NCBI GenBank assembly: GCA_964550615.1
Contig: CAZKAB010000004.1
Coordinates: 19,831 to 83,830 of the forward strand
DNA length: 64,000 nt
Reading direction: 5' to 3'
Source: M55B144 sp964550615
GTDB lineage: Bacteria > Bipolaricaulota > Bipolaricaulia > UBA7950 > UBA9294
How positions within the stretch are numbered: the stretch's first letter is position 1; every line of letters starts with the position of its first letter. Position numbers and translations under genes: made by a program. Of the stretch, positions 50,280-58,647 are shown one piece after another. The notes beneath the pieces were generated by a model. The model was not told the origin of the DNA, did no database searches, and saw nothing but the letters and a program-made list of their open reading frames with translations.

Positions 50280-51629
50280 TCACGCACTGGGAAGCGTAAA
50301 TCGGAAACACGCGCCACCTTCCGGCGCGTTCTCGGCCCAGATGTTGCCTCCGTGTGCCTCGACGAGCGCCTTGGCAATGGCAAGGCCGAGACCAGCCCCG
50401 CCGGGAGCATCGCTCTCGCGGCTCCGCGCCGCATCAGAGCGGTAGAAGCGATCGAATGCGTGCAGTAAGTCCTGTTCGGAGAGGCCGCGTCCGCTATCAC
50501 AAACACTCACCTTTGCCATCCCCCCTGACACCTCCCCCGCGATGCTGATCGTCCCGCCGGAACCGGCGTAGCGTGCAGCGTTGGCCAGCAAGTTCAGCAA
50601 CACCTGCTCGACTCTATGCCGATCGGCTTCCACGTGCGGCAGATCCGCAGGGATATCGATGCGCAGGTCAATGCCGCGGTCCTCGAGATCGACACCCACG
50701 GTGGTACGTATCCGCTCGATCACTTCTTCCAGGTCGACGGCTTCCTTGTGGATTGAGAGCTGACCGGCATCGGCAAGCGCAAGCTGCTGCAAATCGTTCA
50801 CCAGACGTGTTGTAAGCATTATCTTGTCGTGCAATGCGGCAATGTTCGCCGGACTCGCTTCCAACAGGCCGTCGCGCATCGCCTCCAGCCCTGTGCGCAC
50901 AACGCTGATCGGCGTTCGTAGTTCGTGTGATACATCGGCGATCATCTGGCGCTTTGCCTGCTCGCCCCTCTCCAGACTGGCGGCCATTTCGTTAAATGAT
51001 TCGGCGAGATGACCGAGTTCATCCTGACTTTTTACCTCTACACGGCTCGTCAGTTTTCCCTCTGCGATCTTTCCCGCTGCAATCGATAGACGCTTGAGTG
51101 GCCCGGTCAGTTGACGGAATAGCAGAATACTCAGAACAATACCGACAACTCCAACGATGACCGCCGCAATCCAGAGGGACACAGTGACCGAAGTGAGGAA
51201 TCGTTTCTCCAGCGGATCCCTCCAACGCGCTACTTCGGGACGCACGAGCGTGCCCACTGTCTTGCCGTCCACCACGATCGCCAGGCCGGCCGACAGCTCC
51301 TTGTTCGATAATTCTTGTCCCATCAAGCGGTGATCCGGCGAACTGATCACTGTCCCGCTCTCATCAGCCAGTACAAGCGGCATTGGATTGCGGTTTCGCG
51401 CCAGCAGCCTGCCGAGGCCGCTCCAACTCCCATTCTGCTCGTAGAAATTGGCGAATACCTGTTGGAAGACTTCGTCTTGGCTGCGGAAATTGCGGCTGGC
51501 AAAATCGATGAACGCGCGGTTGATCGCCACATGAATGAGGAAATAGCCGAGGAGGGTAGTGAGGACAATAACCGAGAACAGGGAAAGGACAAGCTTGGTT
51601 TGAAAAGAGCGCCGCCTAATGATGTTCAT
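50280..51629 (-). CDS. Membrane sensor histidine kinase (BaeS/EnvZ type)
   Basis: 449 aa. Two membrane helices (LVLSLFSVIVLTTLLGYFLIHVAI; VSLWIAAVIVGVVGIVLSILLF) flank a ~125-residue extracytoplasmic sensor. Then come HAMP (RQLTGPLKRLSIAAGKIAEGKL), HisKA with phospho-His in IADVSHELRTPIS, and HATPase_c with N-box NLLANAARYAGSGG, DSGRGL and GGAGLGLAIAKAL. Start 51629 overlaps the regulator gene by 14 bp. The last ~280 bp is duplicated at 48369-48651. Signal unknown. Confidence 0.95.
   Translation of the reverse strand: MNIIRRRSFQTKLVLSLFSVIVLTTLLGYFLIHVAINRAFIDFASRNFRSQDEVFQQVFANFYEQNGSWSGLGRLLARNRNPMPLVLADESGTVISSPDHRLMGQELSNKELSAGLAIVVDGKTVGTLVRPEVARWRDPLEKRFLTSVTVSLWIAAVIVGVVGIVLSILLFRQLTGPLKRLSIAAGKIAEGKLTSRVEVKSQDELGHLAESFNEMAASLERGEQAKRQMIADVSHELRTPISVVRTGLEAMRDGLLEASPANIAALHDKIMLTTRLVNDLQQLALADAGQLSIHKEAVDLEEVIERIRTTVGVDLEDRGIDLRIDIPADLPHVEADRHRVEQVLLNLLANAARYAGSGGTISIAGEVSGGMAKVSVCDSGRGLSEQDLLHAFDRFYRSDAARSRESDAPGGAGLGLAIAKALVEAHGGNIWAENAPEGGACFRFTLPSA
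50336..50559. repeat. Direct repeat, copy 2
   Basis: The copy inside the intact kinase gene, matching 48428-48651. Confidence 0.9.
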
Positions 51630-52311
51630 CGATTGATGCCAGCTTGTAGCCAATACCAAACACGGTCTGCACATACTGCGGACGCGCCGGATCGGGCTCA
51701 ATCTTCTGGCGAAGACGTTTCACGTGCGAGTCGATCGTACGAGCAAAGCTTTCGTACGTCGTTCCACGCACCGCTTCCAGCAGTTCAAGGCGGGTGAACA
51801 CGTGTCCTGGGTGTTCGAGTAGGAATGCCAGCAGGTCGAACTCCATCGGCGTAAGGTCGACGTTCTCTCCTGCAACCTTCACCTCGTGCCGAGCGGTGTC
51901 CAATCGGATGTCGCCGAACTCATAGAGCGTCTGTTTCGTCGCCCCACCACCCGCGCGTCGCAATACCGTCCGCACGCGAACTTCCAGCTCACGAGCGCTG
52001 AACGGCTTGACGACATAGTCATCCACTCCCGCATCCAGTCCTTCGATGCGATCCATCTCATCAGCGCGCGCAGTTAGCATGATAATCGGAGTGGAAGACT
52101 GTGCTCGAATTCGTCCCGCGACACTGAGGCCGTCAATACCTGGAAGCATCCAGTCAAGAATTACGAGATCGGGACGGAAGCTCTCGAACTTGGCGATCGC
52201 CTTCGTACCGTCCATCGCAGTTGCAACCTCATAGCCAGCCTGCCGCAGATACCGGCCGACAAGATCGCACACCCACTCCTCGTCATCGACCACCAATACG
52301 CGTATGTCCAT
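51616..52311 (-). CDS. OmpR/PhoB-family response regulator
   Basis: 231 aa. The receiver domain has the acidic pair DDEE near residues 9-12, phospho-Asp in LVILDWMLPG (about D53), T in LTAR and K in VVKPFS. A winged-helix DNA-binding domain follows (LTPMEFDLLAFLLEHPGHVFTRLELLEAV...RTIDSHVKRLRQKIE...VQTVFGIGYKL). It is translated before and overlaps its partner kinase. Target genes cannot be read from here. Confidence 0.96.
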   Translation of the reverse strand: MDIRVLVVDDEEWVCDLVGRYLRQAGYEVATAMDGTKAIAKFESFRPDLVILDWMLPGIDGLSVAGRIRAQSSTPIIMLTARADEMDRIEGLDAGVDDYVVKPFSARELEVRVRTVLRRAGGGATKQTLYEFGDIRLDTARHEVKVAGENVDLTPMEFDLLAFLLEHPGHVFTRLELLEAVRGTTYESFARTIDSHVKRLRQKIEPDPARPQYVQTVFGIGYKLASIDEHH

Positions 52312-52895
52312 GCCGATCTCTAGTATACCTGCGCTGAGGCATCTGTGTCACCGCTCTCACGATGTTCAGCCGTACTGAGCGTGGATGTGACCATCTCCAC
52401 TGCACCCCGTCCTTCGATGTGGGTAAGTTGCGTCAACAGTGACGCGCCGTCCATCATGCCGGAAGTGCACATACCGCGAATGCCAGTGGGATAGCACGCA
52501 TCGTCCGAAAGAGCATGCTGTCGCTGCTAGTCGCAGATCGAAGAAGTCTCAGTATCGGGAGCTCTTGCAAGCGTTTGTCAACTCCAATTGCCATTACCAG
52601 CCACATTTTGTTCATCCTCCTGTTTTCATGTCCGCTCAAAGCCTTCAGCGTCGGAAGCGAGTGTTCTATCCTGTCCAATCGCCGCCGCCTAGCCGAAGAA
52701 CCAAATCCCTGATGTAACTCTGAATAGGATACGCTCGATCTATGGAGAAGCGGGGGCAGCGATGTGATGAACGTGTGAAGAGCGTGCCGGATGCTGAATG
52801 GACGAGCGTCAGCGTCGCTTGTAACGCGCCACTCAAGGGGTAAAGCCTGACGCCTTTGGTCTGAATGTGTGATTGGGTGACGAGAAACGAACTGG
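52312..52895. other. 584-bp region without a convincing gene
   Basis: The minus strand holds a short frame (52454-52615, up to 54 codons) with AGGAGG before two in-frame ATGs and a hydrophobic start (MWLVMAIGV), but the rest looks random. It could be a decayed secreted-protein gene. A longer minus frame through the region crosses tRNA-Pro and is rejected. No structured RNA recognised. Confidence 0.5.
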
Positions 52896-52969
52896 TCGGG
52901 ACGCCCGGATTTGAACCGGGGACCTCTTGCGCCCCATGCAAGCACGCTACCAGGCTGCGCCACGTCCCG
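52896..52969 (-). tRNA. tRNA-Pro (anticodon GGG)
   Basis: Cloverleaf on the minus strand: acceptor CGGGACG/CGTCCCG, D-arm GGCGCAGCCTGGTAGCG, anticodon stem CTTGC/GCAAG with loop ATGGGGC (anticodon GGG, decodes CCC), T-arm CCCGG TTCAAAT CCGGG, discriminator A. 74 nt, no encoded CCA. Confidence 0.96.
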
Positions 52970-52977
52970 ACTTTGGT

Positions 52978-53006
52978 ATGGTAACACTTCCCTTTGAGAT
53001 TGACAA
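52978..53006 (-). promoter_or_regulatory. tRNA-Pro promoter
   Basis: On the minus strand TTGTCA (53006-53001) and TACCAT (52983-52978), 17-bp spacer, 8 bp before the tRNA 5' end. Confidence 0.6.
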
Positions 53007-53012
53007 ACCGCG

Positions 53013-53041
53013 TTGCACACGGCCCCATCCGGTAGTAGGAT
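53013..53041 (+). promoter_or_regulatory. Promoter of the beta-CASP gene
   Basis: TTGCAC (53013-53018) and TAGGAT (53036-53041) with a 17-bp spacer, 30 bp before the ATG. It lies next to, and divergent from, the tRNA-Pro promoter. Confidence 0.5.
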
Positions 53042-53071
53042 CGCGCTTGAGTTACATAAGGAGGAGCAAAG

Positions 53072-54448
53072 ATGAAGATTACGTTTTGCGGCGCAGCAGA
53101 AACCGTCACTGGATCTTGTCACCTGGTCGAGACAGGCGGACTGAAGATTCTCCTTGACTGCGGACTGTTTCAGGGGTCTCACGATGTTGAGTCACGGAAC
53201 CGTGCAGGATTCCCATTCTCGCCGGAAGAGATCGACTATGTCCTTCTTTCCCACTCTCACCTCGATCATGTCGGCATGATTCCCCGCCTTGTAAAGGAGG
53301 GCTTCCACGGAGAAGTAATCGCCACTCCACCGACGGCGGCGATTGCCAAGGTAATCCTCGCGGATTCAGCTCACATCCAAAGCGAAGAGGCCGCGCATCA
53401 TTCCCGCCACGCCAAGCGCCGAGGCGAGAAGCCGCTGCCACCGCTATACGACATGGGCGACGTCCTCGACAGCATCGATGCGTTTCATCACCGTATTCCC
53501 TACGAGGAAGTGGTAAGACTGACCGACGGAGTAGAAGCAGTCTTTCATGATGCCGGTCACATTCTCGGATCGGCGACGATAGAGCTGCGCGCTGAAGGTA
53601 AGACTCTCCTGTACAGCGGAGATCTGGGAAACAGCCGCCGACCGATTGTTCGCGACCCGACCGATCCCCCACATGCGGACATCGTCCTCATCGAGTCGAC
53701 CTATGGGAACCGCCTCCATCGTCCGCTTCAGGAATCGGTCGACGAATTGAAGCAGGCAATCCACACGGTTCTCGGGCGGGGCGGGAACCTCCTTATCCCC
53801 TCGTTCGCATTGGAAAGGACACAAGAAGTTCTCTACGAGCTGTTTCTGATGTGGAAAGCCAAGGAACTGCCCCAATGCGACATCATCCTCGACAGCCCTC
53901 TCGCTATCGCCACTACACGCATATTCGCCCGTTTCCCCGGTTACTTTGATTCGGAAGGCAAGGCCGTGTTCTCCAAAACGCCGAACCCATTCCAGTTTCC
54001 GCCGCTTCGCTACACGCAAAGCACCGATGAGTCCAAACACATCAATGCATTGCCGGAAGGGAACATTATTATCGCCGGCAGTGGAATGTGCAGCGGCGGT
54101 CGCATCGTGCACCATCTGAGGCACAACCTGTGGCGCGAAGAAGCAGGCGTGGTCTTCGTCGGCTATCAGGCGCACGGAACCTTGGGCCGAACGATTGTTG
54201 ACGGGGCAAAGCATGTACGCATACTCGGCGAAGAGACGGCGGTTAAGGCTGGACTATGGACGGTAAACGGTTTTTCCGCCCACGCCGATCAGAAAGGACT
54301 GATCGACTGGCTTGAGAAGACATCGGCCGACCACATACTCCTCGTCCACGGGGAGAAAGACACTCTGCCCGAATTCGAGAAAGCGATCGGCGGCAGAATC
54401 AAAGCGGAGATCAGGATACCGCAGTGGCGTGAAACCATGACATTGTAG
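53072..54448 (+). CDS. MBL-fold / beta-CASP RNase-like protein
   Basis: 458 aa. The metal motif HSHLDH (near residues 61-66), VFHDAGHILGSA, YSGDLGN and VLIESTYGNRLH define a metallo-beta-lactamase core. The beta-CASP domain (FALERTQEVLYEL, SPLAIATTRIF, GSGMCSGGRIVHHL) and the C-terminal NGFSAHADQKGLIDWLE match the CPSF-type RNA-specificity group found in bacteria and archaea. Probable mRNA-processing endo/exonuclease. AAGGAGGAGC precedes the ATG. Confidence 0.94.
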   Translation: MKITFCGAAETVTGSCHLVETGGLKILLDCGLFQGSHDVESRNRAGFPFSPEEIDYVLLSHSHLDHVGMIPRLVKEGFHGEVIATPPTAAIAKVILADSAHIQSEEAAHHSRHAKRRGEKPLPPLYDMGDVLDSIDAFHHRIPYEEVVRLTDGVEAVFHDAGHILGSATIELRAEGKTLLYSGDLGNSRRPIVRDPTDPPHADIVLIESTYGNRLHRPLQESVDELKQAIHTVLGRGGNLLIPSFALERTQEVLYELFLMWKAKELPQCDIILDSPLAIATTRIFARFPGYFDSEGKAVFSKTPNPFQFPPLRYTQSTDESKHINALPEGNIIIAGSGMCSGGRIVHHLRHNLWREEAGVVFVGYQAHGTLGRTIVDGAKHVRILGEETAVKAGLWTVNGFSAHADQKGLIDWLEKTSADHILLVHGEKDTLPEFEKAIGGRIKAEIRIPQWRETMTL

Positions 54449-54591
54449 CCAAGCAACTCCTTCGGGCGCTCGATGGTAGCCTTGGACGACGTGAAGGGAA
54501 GGCCTCGACCGACATCTGCAGGATGCAGCATCCTTCTCCTCATGGCAACATGGCGTAGCTCCTGGTAGTATCCCTACAGGGGGGATTGATA

Positions 54592-55512
54592 ATGAGAGCG
54601 CTTCGGGTTTGGGTGATTGCCGTGTTGGTGTTTCTTGTCGCTGCAGCTCTCGCCAATGCGCAAGACGATACGATAAGTGTGAGCGGAACGTTCAGCGGCG
54701 ATGTCCAAGCTCTCCCAAAGGCCGCGAGTTCTTTCACTCTCAATCTCACAGCGGGGTTTGCAGACCTGACCGCCACAAGCAGTACCTATTTCACGGTTTT
54801 ACCAGCAATCGTCGGCTCGCAGTTGTTCATCTTTGAATACGATTGGGCTCCGATCACACTTGACTCACAACTGATATTTAGCCTGGCACCGTTTGGTTTC
54901 CAATCATGGAATGCATACGCAAGCGCCGACCTATTCAACGCAACCATTGGGACAGACTCCGATGCACCCAGCTTGCTGGGCAACTTGAGCGTCGCCGCCG
55001 TGATTCTTCCCTCATTCACAGCGACTGCAACTCTCTACTTGAACGCACAGATCGGGCCGTTCGCTTCCACAAGCGAGAGCATCCTCGATCTGTACCCGAT
55101 CTCGTTCCAAATGCAGCACTTCACGCTTGAGGTGAAAGCCGTGTATGTCACACTTGGGGCGGCAGGTATCACTTCTTTCAACGCGCGTCTCGGATCGGAG
55201 ATCGATCTCCTTCCTTCCTTCGCAACCGCGCTGTGGCTCGACCTATCTCTGAAACTAGGGAACCTGACCCTCGACAGCAACAGCAACTTTGAGCTCGTGC
55301 CGGGGAACACAGGAACGCAGTTGTTCACTCTCACCTATTCGCTTGACAGCGCCACTTTCACAAGCAAGACAACGTTCGGCCTATCTCCGTACGAATTTGT
55401 GTCACAGTATCTGCGACTCGATGTGGCGGTTCATCCTTTCTCCACCTATGTTTGGATGAGGCTTGCCAACCATAAGCCATCAATGGGAGCAGGATTCTCC
55501 TACGCCTTCTGA
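54592..55512 (+). CDS. Secreted beta-rich protein built of internal repeats, probable outer-membrane
   Basis: 306 aa. A signal peptide (VWVIAVLVFLVAAALANAQ) is followed by beta-strand-like alternation throughout and a C-terminal Phe (GFSYAF), as in outer-membrane barrels. Two segments clearly repeat: VLPAIVGSQLFIFEYDW...LAPFGF and LVPGNTGTQLFTLTYSL...LSPYEF. This suggests about 190-residue spacing and at least two related modules. No known family recognised. ATG 54592 follows a G-rich site. The stop codon lies in the first unit of an 18-bp tandem array at an assembly gap. Confidence 0.75.
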   Translation: MRALRVWVIAVLVFLVAAALANAQDDTISVSGTFSGDVQALPKAASSFTLNLTAGFADLTATSSTYFTVLPAIVGSQLFIFEYDWAPITLDSQLIFSLAPFGFQSWNAYASADLFNATIGTDSDAPSLLGNLSVAAVILPSFTATATLYLNAQIGPFASTSESILDLYPISFQMQHFTLEVKAVYVTLGAAGITSFNARLGSEIDLLPSFATALWLDLSLKLGNLTLDSNSNFELVPGNTGTQLFTLTYSLDSATFTSKTTFGLSPYEFVSQYLRLDVAVHPFSTYVWMRLANHKPSMGAGFSYAF

Positions 55513-55516
55513 AGAA
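55462..55516. repeat. 55-nt sequence repeated exactly on both sides of the N gap, copy 1
   Basis: The last 55 nt before the N run are identical to 55617-55671. This is typical of two de Bruijn contigs that share a k-mer-length end and were scaffolded without being merged. Confidence 0.9.
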
Positions 55517-55616
55517 NNNNNNNNNNNNNNNNNNNNNNNNNNNNNNNNNNNNNNNNNNNNNNNNNNNNNNNNNNNNNNNNNNNNNNNNNNNNNNNNNNNN
55601 NNNNNNNNNNNNNNNN
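55517..55616. other. Scaffold gap of 100 N, probably artificial
   Basis: Exactly 100 N with identical 55-nt ends on both sides. The true sequence is probably continuous after removing the N and one copy, or contains extra 18-bp repeat units. Confidence 0.95.
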
Positions 55617-55660
55617 CTTGCCAACCATAAGCCATCAATGGGAGCAGGATTCTCCTACGC

Positions 55661-55732
55661 CTTCTGAAGAAGGCGCCCCTTCTGAAGAACGCACTCCTTC
55701 TGAAGAAGGCGCCCCTTCTTAGAGAACGCGCT
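55661..55732. repeat. 18-bp tandem repeat, about four units
   Basis: Units start at 55661, 55679, 55697 and 55715 with the pattern CTTCTGAAGAAGGCGCCC. Units 2 and 4 are diverged. Each unit contains a small inverted repeat (CCTTC-TGAA-GAAGG). The first unit carries the stop codon of the preceding gene. The array coincides with the assembly break, so the real copy number is unknown. Confidence 0.85.
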
Positions 55733-55806
55733 CCCGTGAGGCGGCGCATCTTGCGGCAAGACGCCGATACAGCAGAAGATTTGAGGGCATGACGAGGAGG
55801 TCCCGC

Positions 55807-56469
55807 TCAGTTCCGGCTGTTCTGGAATTGCTCGATAACCGTCGGAATGGTCATGAAGTCGTCAGTCACGTGATGGGCAATTTCACGCAGGGTCTCATCT
55901 TTGGGGTTGAACGCAATCGGCAGCCCAACAATGCGCATGACGGGCAGATCGTTTGAGTGATCGCCGACAAAGCAGATCTCAGAAAGCGAGAGGCCGTGCT
56001 CTGCCGCTATCTTCTCGACCATTTCGGCCTTTTGCCAGAGATCGACCACAGTCTCACTCTTGCCGGTGAAATGATCTCCTTCGATCAAAAGGCAATTGGC
56101 AACGGCAAAGTCGAGCTTGAGGTCCGCAAGGACACGTTTGGCAACGAGATCCACGCCGGATGAGATGATGCCCATTGTATAGCGCCCGTGCAGGGCACCG
56201 AGCGCTTGCAGTACGCCGGCAGAATACGGCGGCGGGAAGACCTTTTCGGTTATCATCCGGACCGGCACTCCCGTCAGCAGGGCCGCGTCTTTCGCCACCC
56301 ATTCGCTGTACGCGTCATGCCGTGGGAGAAATTCATGCAGCAATCGCTGCGATTCCTCCTGCTTGCCCGCCGCCGCCGCGATCGCTCCCCAACTCGACTC
56401 AAACTCAACCCCGTGATACCTCACAAGGGTCCCGTCGAGGTCGAAGATGATCGCCCTTATCTGCGACAC
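55807..56469 (-). CDS. HAD phosphatase (SerB/PSP-like)
   Basis: 220 aa. Motif I FDLDGTLVRYHGVEFE, motif II GIISSGVDLVAKRVL, and motifs III/IV KAEMVEKIAAEHGLSLSEICFVGDHSNDLPVM are typical of the phosphoserine phosphatase-like HAD group. A C1 helical cap lies between motifs I and II. The GDHSND motif favours PSP or related small-molecule phosphatases over nucleotidases. Starts 3 bp after the downstream end of the NosD-like gene on the same strand, so probably co-transcribed. Confidence 0.88.
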   Translation of the reverse strand: MSQIRAIIFDLDGTLVRYHGVEFESSWGAIAAAAGKQEESQRLLHEFLPRHDAYSEWVAKDAALLTGVPVRMITEKVFPPPYSAGVLQALGALHGRYTMGIISSGVDLVAKRVLADLKLDFAVANCLLIEGDHFTGKSETVVDLWQKAEMVEKIAAEHGLSLSEICFVGDHSNDLPVMRIVGLPIAFNPKDETLREIAHHVTDDFMTIPTVIEQFQNSRN

Positions 56470-56471
56470 CT

Positions 56472-58373
56472 CTAGTTGTTCTCCGGCAGCGTCAGCACCG
56501 CGCCCGCGTCGATTCCCAGATCGGCCGCCTTGCCGCTCTGAAGCTCAAGCGCGTATTGGAACGGCCCTTTCGCCGTATAGAGATCCTTCGATTGCGCATC
56601 CATTGTCGTGCTCCCCTCAAAATCGCCCTTTGCGTTGAAGAACACTATGTCGAGCGCGAATGGTACAGTCTCCATTGTAAACTGCCGCTTCGCCTCATCG
56701 TCAAACGAGAAGAGAATCCCCGGGAATCCGGGCAGCATCGCCGCCGGGAATCCTCGGAATCCAACAAAACGTGTGTTTCCATTGTCGGCATTCAGTACCG
56801 GAATCGTGATCTTCGAACCGTCGGCCAAGGTAATCTCGACGCTCCCTGCGGGCATTGTGCTCATCACTCCCAAGTCGCTGCTGGCTTTGCCAAGCGAGAG
56901 CCTTGGAGCCGTGTCTTTGTCCGCCGCCGGATAGATGAACACCGGATCATCACCGATTCCATTGCCATCGGCATCCGCTCCCCGGTAATCGCCCCAATAA
57001 TTGCCCACACCATCCACCGTCCACGTGTTGTTCCCGTAGTCTTCTACAAGCGACGTCCCCCCACCAAGGAATGTGTTGCCGTAGACTTGCGTCGCCACGG
57101 AGTCGTTGTTTAGGTAGACGTGATTTCCGTTGTCGGAGAAGACGTTATCGTGGATCGAATTGCCGCGCGCAGTAACCTTGCCGTAAGTCTCGGGGAAAAG
57201 GATGCCGCGTGTGTTCTGCGAGATCAAGTTGCCGCTTACATCGTTGTTGGATCCGGTAATCGACATTCCGTACGCCGCTTTGACAATCGTATTCTTTGTG
57301 ACCTGATTTCCGTTCGCTTGCTCGGCGAGGCGAATCCCGGTTTCGGCATCGGCAATCGAGTTTACCTCCACCGTATTTCCCACGGCCTGATTGAGAACGA
57401 TCCCGTACTTCGTGTTCTCATGCGTGATGATGTTATTCGCCACGTCATTCCCCGTAGAACCGGCGCTCAGTTCTATCCCCACCGGATTAGCGAATGCCAT
57501 ATTGTCGTGCACGTTGTTGTTATCCGAAGCAGCAACGATGATACCGCTGTCGTTCGCCAGAAGCTGGTTGTCGGCAAGCTCGTTCTGCGAAGAGACCCAC
57601 ACATAGATCCCGGCAAAGCGGTTATTCTGCAAAGTATTTCCGGTCACCGTGTTCCCGTTGGATTTATAGAGAGTGATTCCATACCCCGTCAGGACCGGAT
57701 TCGTGCGATACACCTTGTTCCCTGAAATCGTCGAATTGTCGACGAATGCGAGCTGAATGCCGTCTCCATTGACGATTTCGTTGTTCTCGACTGTCATGTT
57801 ATTGCAGGCGGCGAGATAGAGGTTGTTCGACTTTATATCCTTGATCGTCTCGCCATCCTTGCCGTAGATGTATCGGATCGGGTAGTTGTTGATTCCGTTC
57901 GTCTTATCGATCGCCAGATCGTACTCATCCGCCGACTCGCCCGTGATCCTTAGGCCCAGACCCTGCACGTAGATCACGTTGCCGGTCATCGTCACGCCGG
58001 TCGAAGAAGCAATCTCGATTCCATTTATCGATCCGGATACAGAACAATTCTCAATTTTCGCCGCAGTAACGAACCCGAGCCTAATCGCAGCGCCATCCTC
58101 GGCCGTGCCGCCGCGAATGATCACACCACGCAATACGAAGTTCGCGGTTGCGTTCTCGATCTTGATTCCGTATTTCACGCCCTGCGGAACGTCGATCTCC
58201 CATCCGGCGATAATATACGGGTCTCCCGCAGTGCCGGCCCCGCTTATGACTCCATTGGCAGATGTGAAATCACTATTGCCGAGAATCACAATTGGGTCAT
58301 GCGCTCCTGCCGCCAGCCCCACATACGTCATCAGGCTAACTCCCAGAAATGCCAATATCCATATCCGTTTCAT
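56472..58373 (-). CDS. NosD-like parallel beta-helix protein fused to DUF192
   Basis: About 633 aa. Signal peptide (IWILAFLGVSLMTYVGLAAGA), then a right-handed beta-helix (roughly 60-440) with many N-x-V/I-x-x-N turns such as NSTISGNKVY and GNTVTGNTLQNNRF (NosD/CASH pattern, carbohydrate- or surface-binding). It is followed by a tryptophan-rich segment (GNYWGDYRGADADGNGIGDDP). The last ~115 residues are a DUF192 domain (VGFRGFPAAMLPGFPGILFSF...YALELQSGKAADLGIDAGAVL). ATG 58373 lies 8 bp after GGAG; 58379 is too close. Confidence 0.85.
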   Translation of the reverse strand: MKRIWILAFLGVSLMTYVGLAAGAHDPIVILGNSDFTSANGVISGAGTAGDPYIIAGWEIDVPQGVKYGIKIENATANFVLRGVIIRGGTAEDGAAIRLGFVTAAKIENCSVSGSINGIEIASSTGVTMTGNVIYVQGLGLRITGESADEYDLAIDKTNGINNYPIRYIYGKDGETIKDIKSNNLYLAACNNMTVENNEIVNGDGIQLAFVDNSTISGNKVYRTNPVLTGYGITLYKSNGNTVTGNTLQNNRFAGIYVWVSSQNELADNQLLANDSGIIVAASDNNNVHDNMAFANPVGIELSAGSTGNDVANNIITHENTKYGIVLNQAVGNTVEVNSIADAETGIRLAEQANGNQVTKNTIVKAAYGMSITGSNNDVSGNLISQNTRGILFPETYGKVTARGNSIHDNVFSDNGNHVYLNNDSVATQVYGNTFLGGGTSLVEDYGNNTWTVDGVGNYWGDYRGADADGNGIGDDPVFIYPAADKDTAPRLSLGKASSDLGVMSTMPAGSVEITLADGSKITIPVLNADNGNTRFVGFRGFPAAMLPGFPGILFSFDDEAKRQFTMETVPFALDIVFFNAKGDFEGSTTMDAQSKDLYTAKGPFQYALELQSGKAADLGIDAGAVLTLPENN

Positions 58374-58647
58374 TCGCATTGCTCCTTCGCCGATTATTTC
58401 CAAGAATCGCTGGCCAATTATAGCGGCCGCCAAAACGGGCGAGCAAACATCCACCCCATTTACTGAAAGCCTATCCCCCCACTCTGTGGAGCGAGTGAAG
58501 GGGTTGTGAGGAAAAGATGAAGCCGCACGAGAAGACATTCGGCACGCCCACGCCGACACCACGACAATCGGTCCAACGTGTCGTACGTCCCCTGCCATAC
58601 GCACAATTACGACTACTCCCGCCATTGCCGAGGAGTAGACTCAAGAC

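Noticed and set aside
52454..53182. 242-codon minus-strand frame
   Set aside because: It runs through tRNA-Pro and its promoter and has no motif. Only its last ~54 codons have a ribosome site, noted as doubtful in the intergenic entry.
55661..55732. Possible CRISPR array
   Set aside because: The 18-bp units are contiguous tandem repeats without unique spacers, and no cas genes are near.
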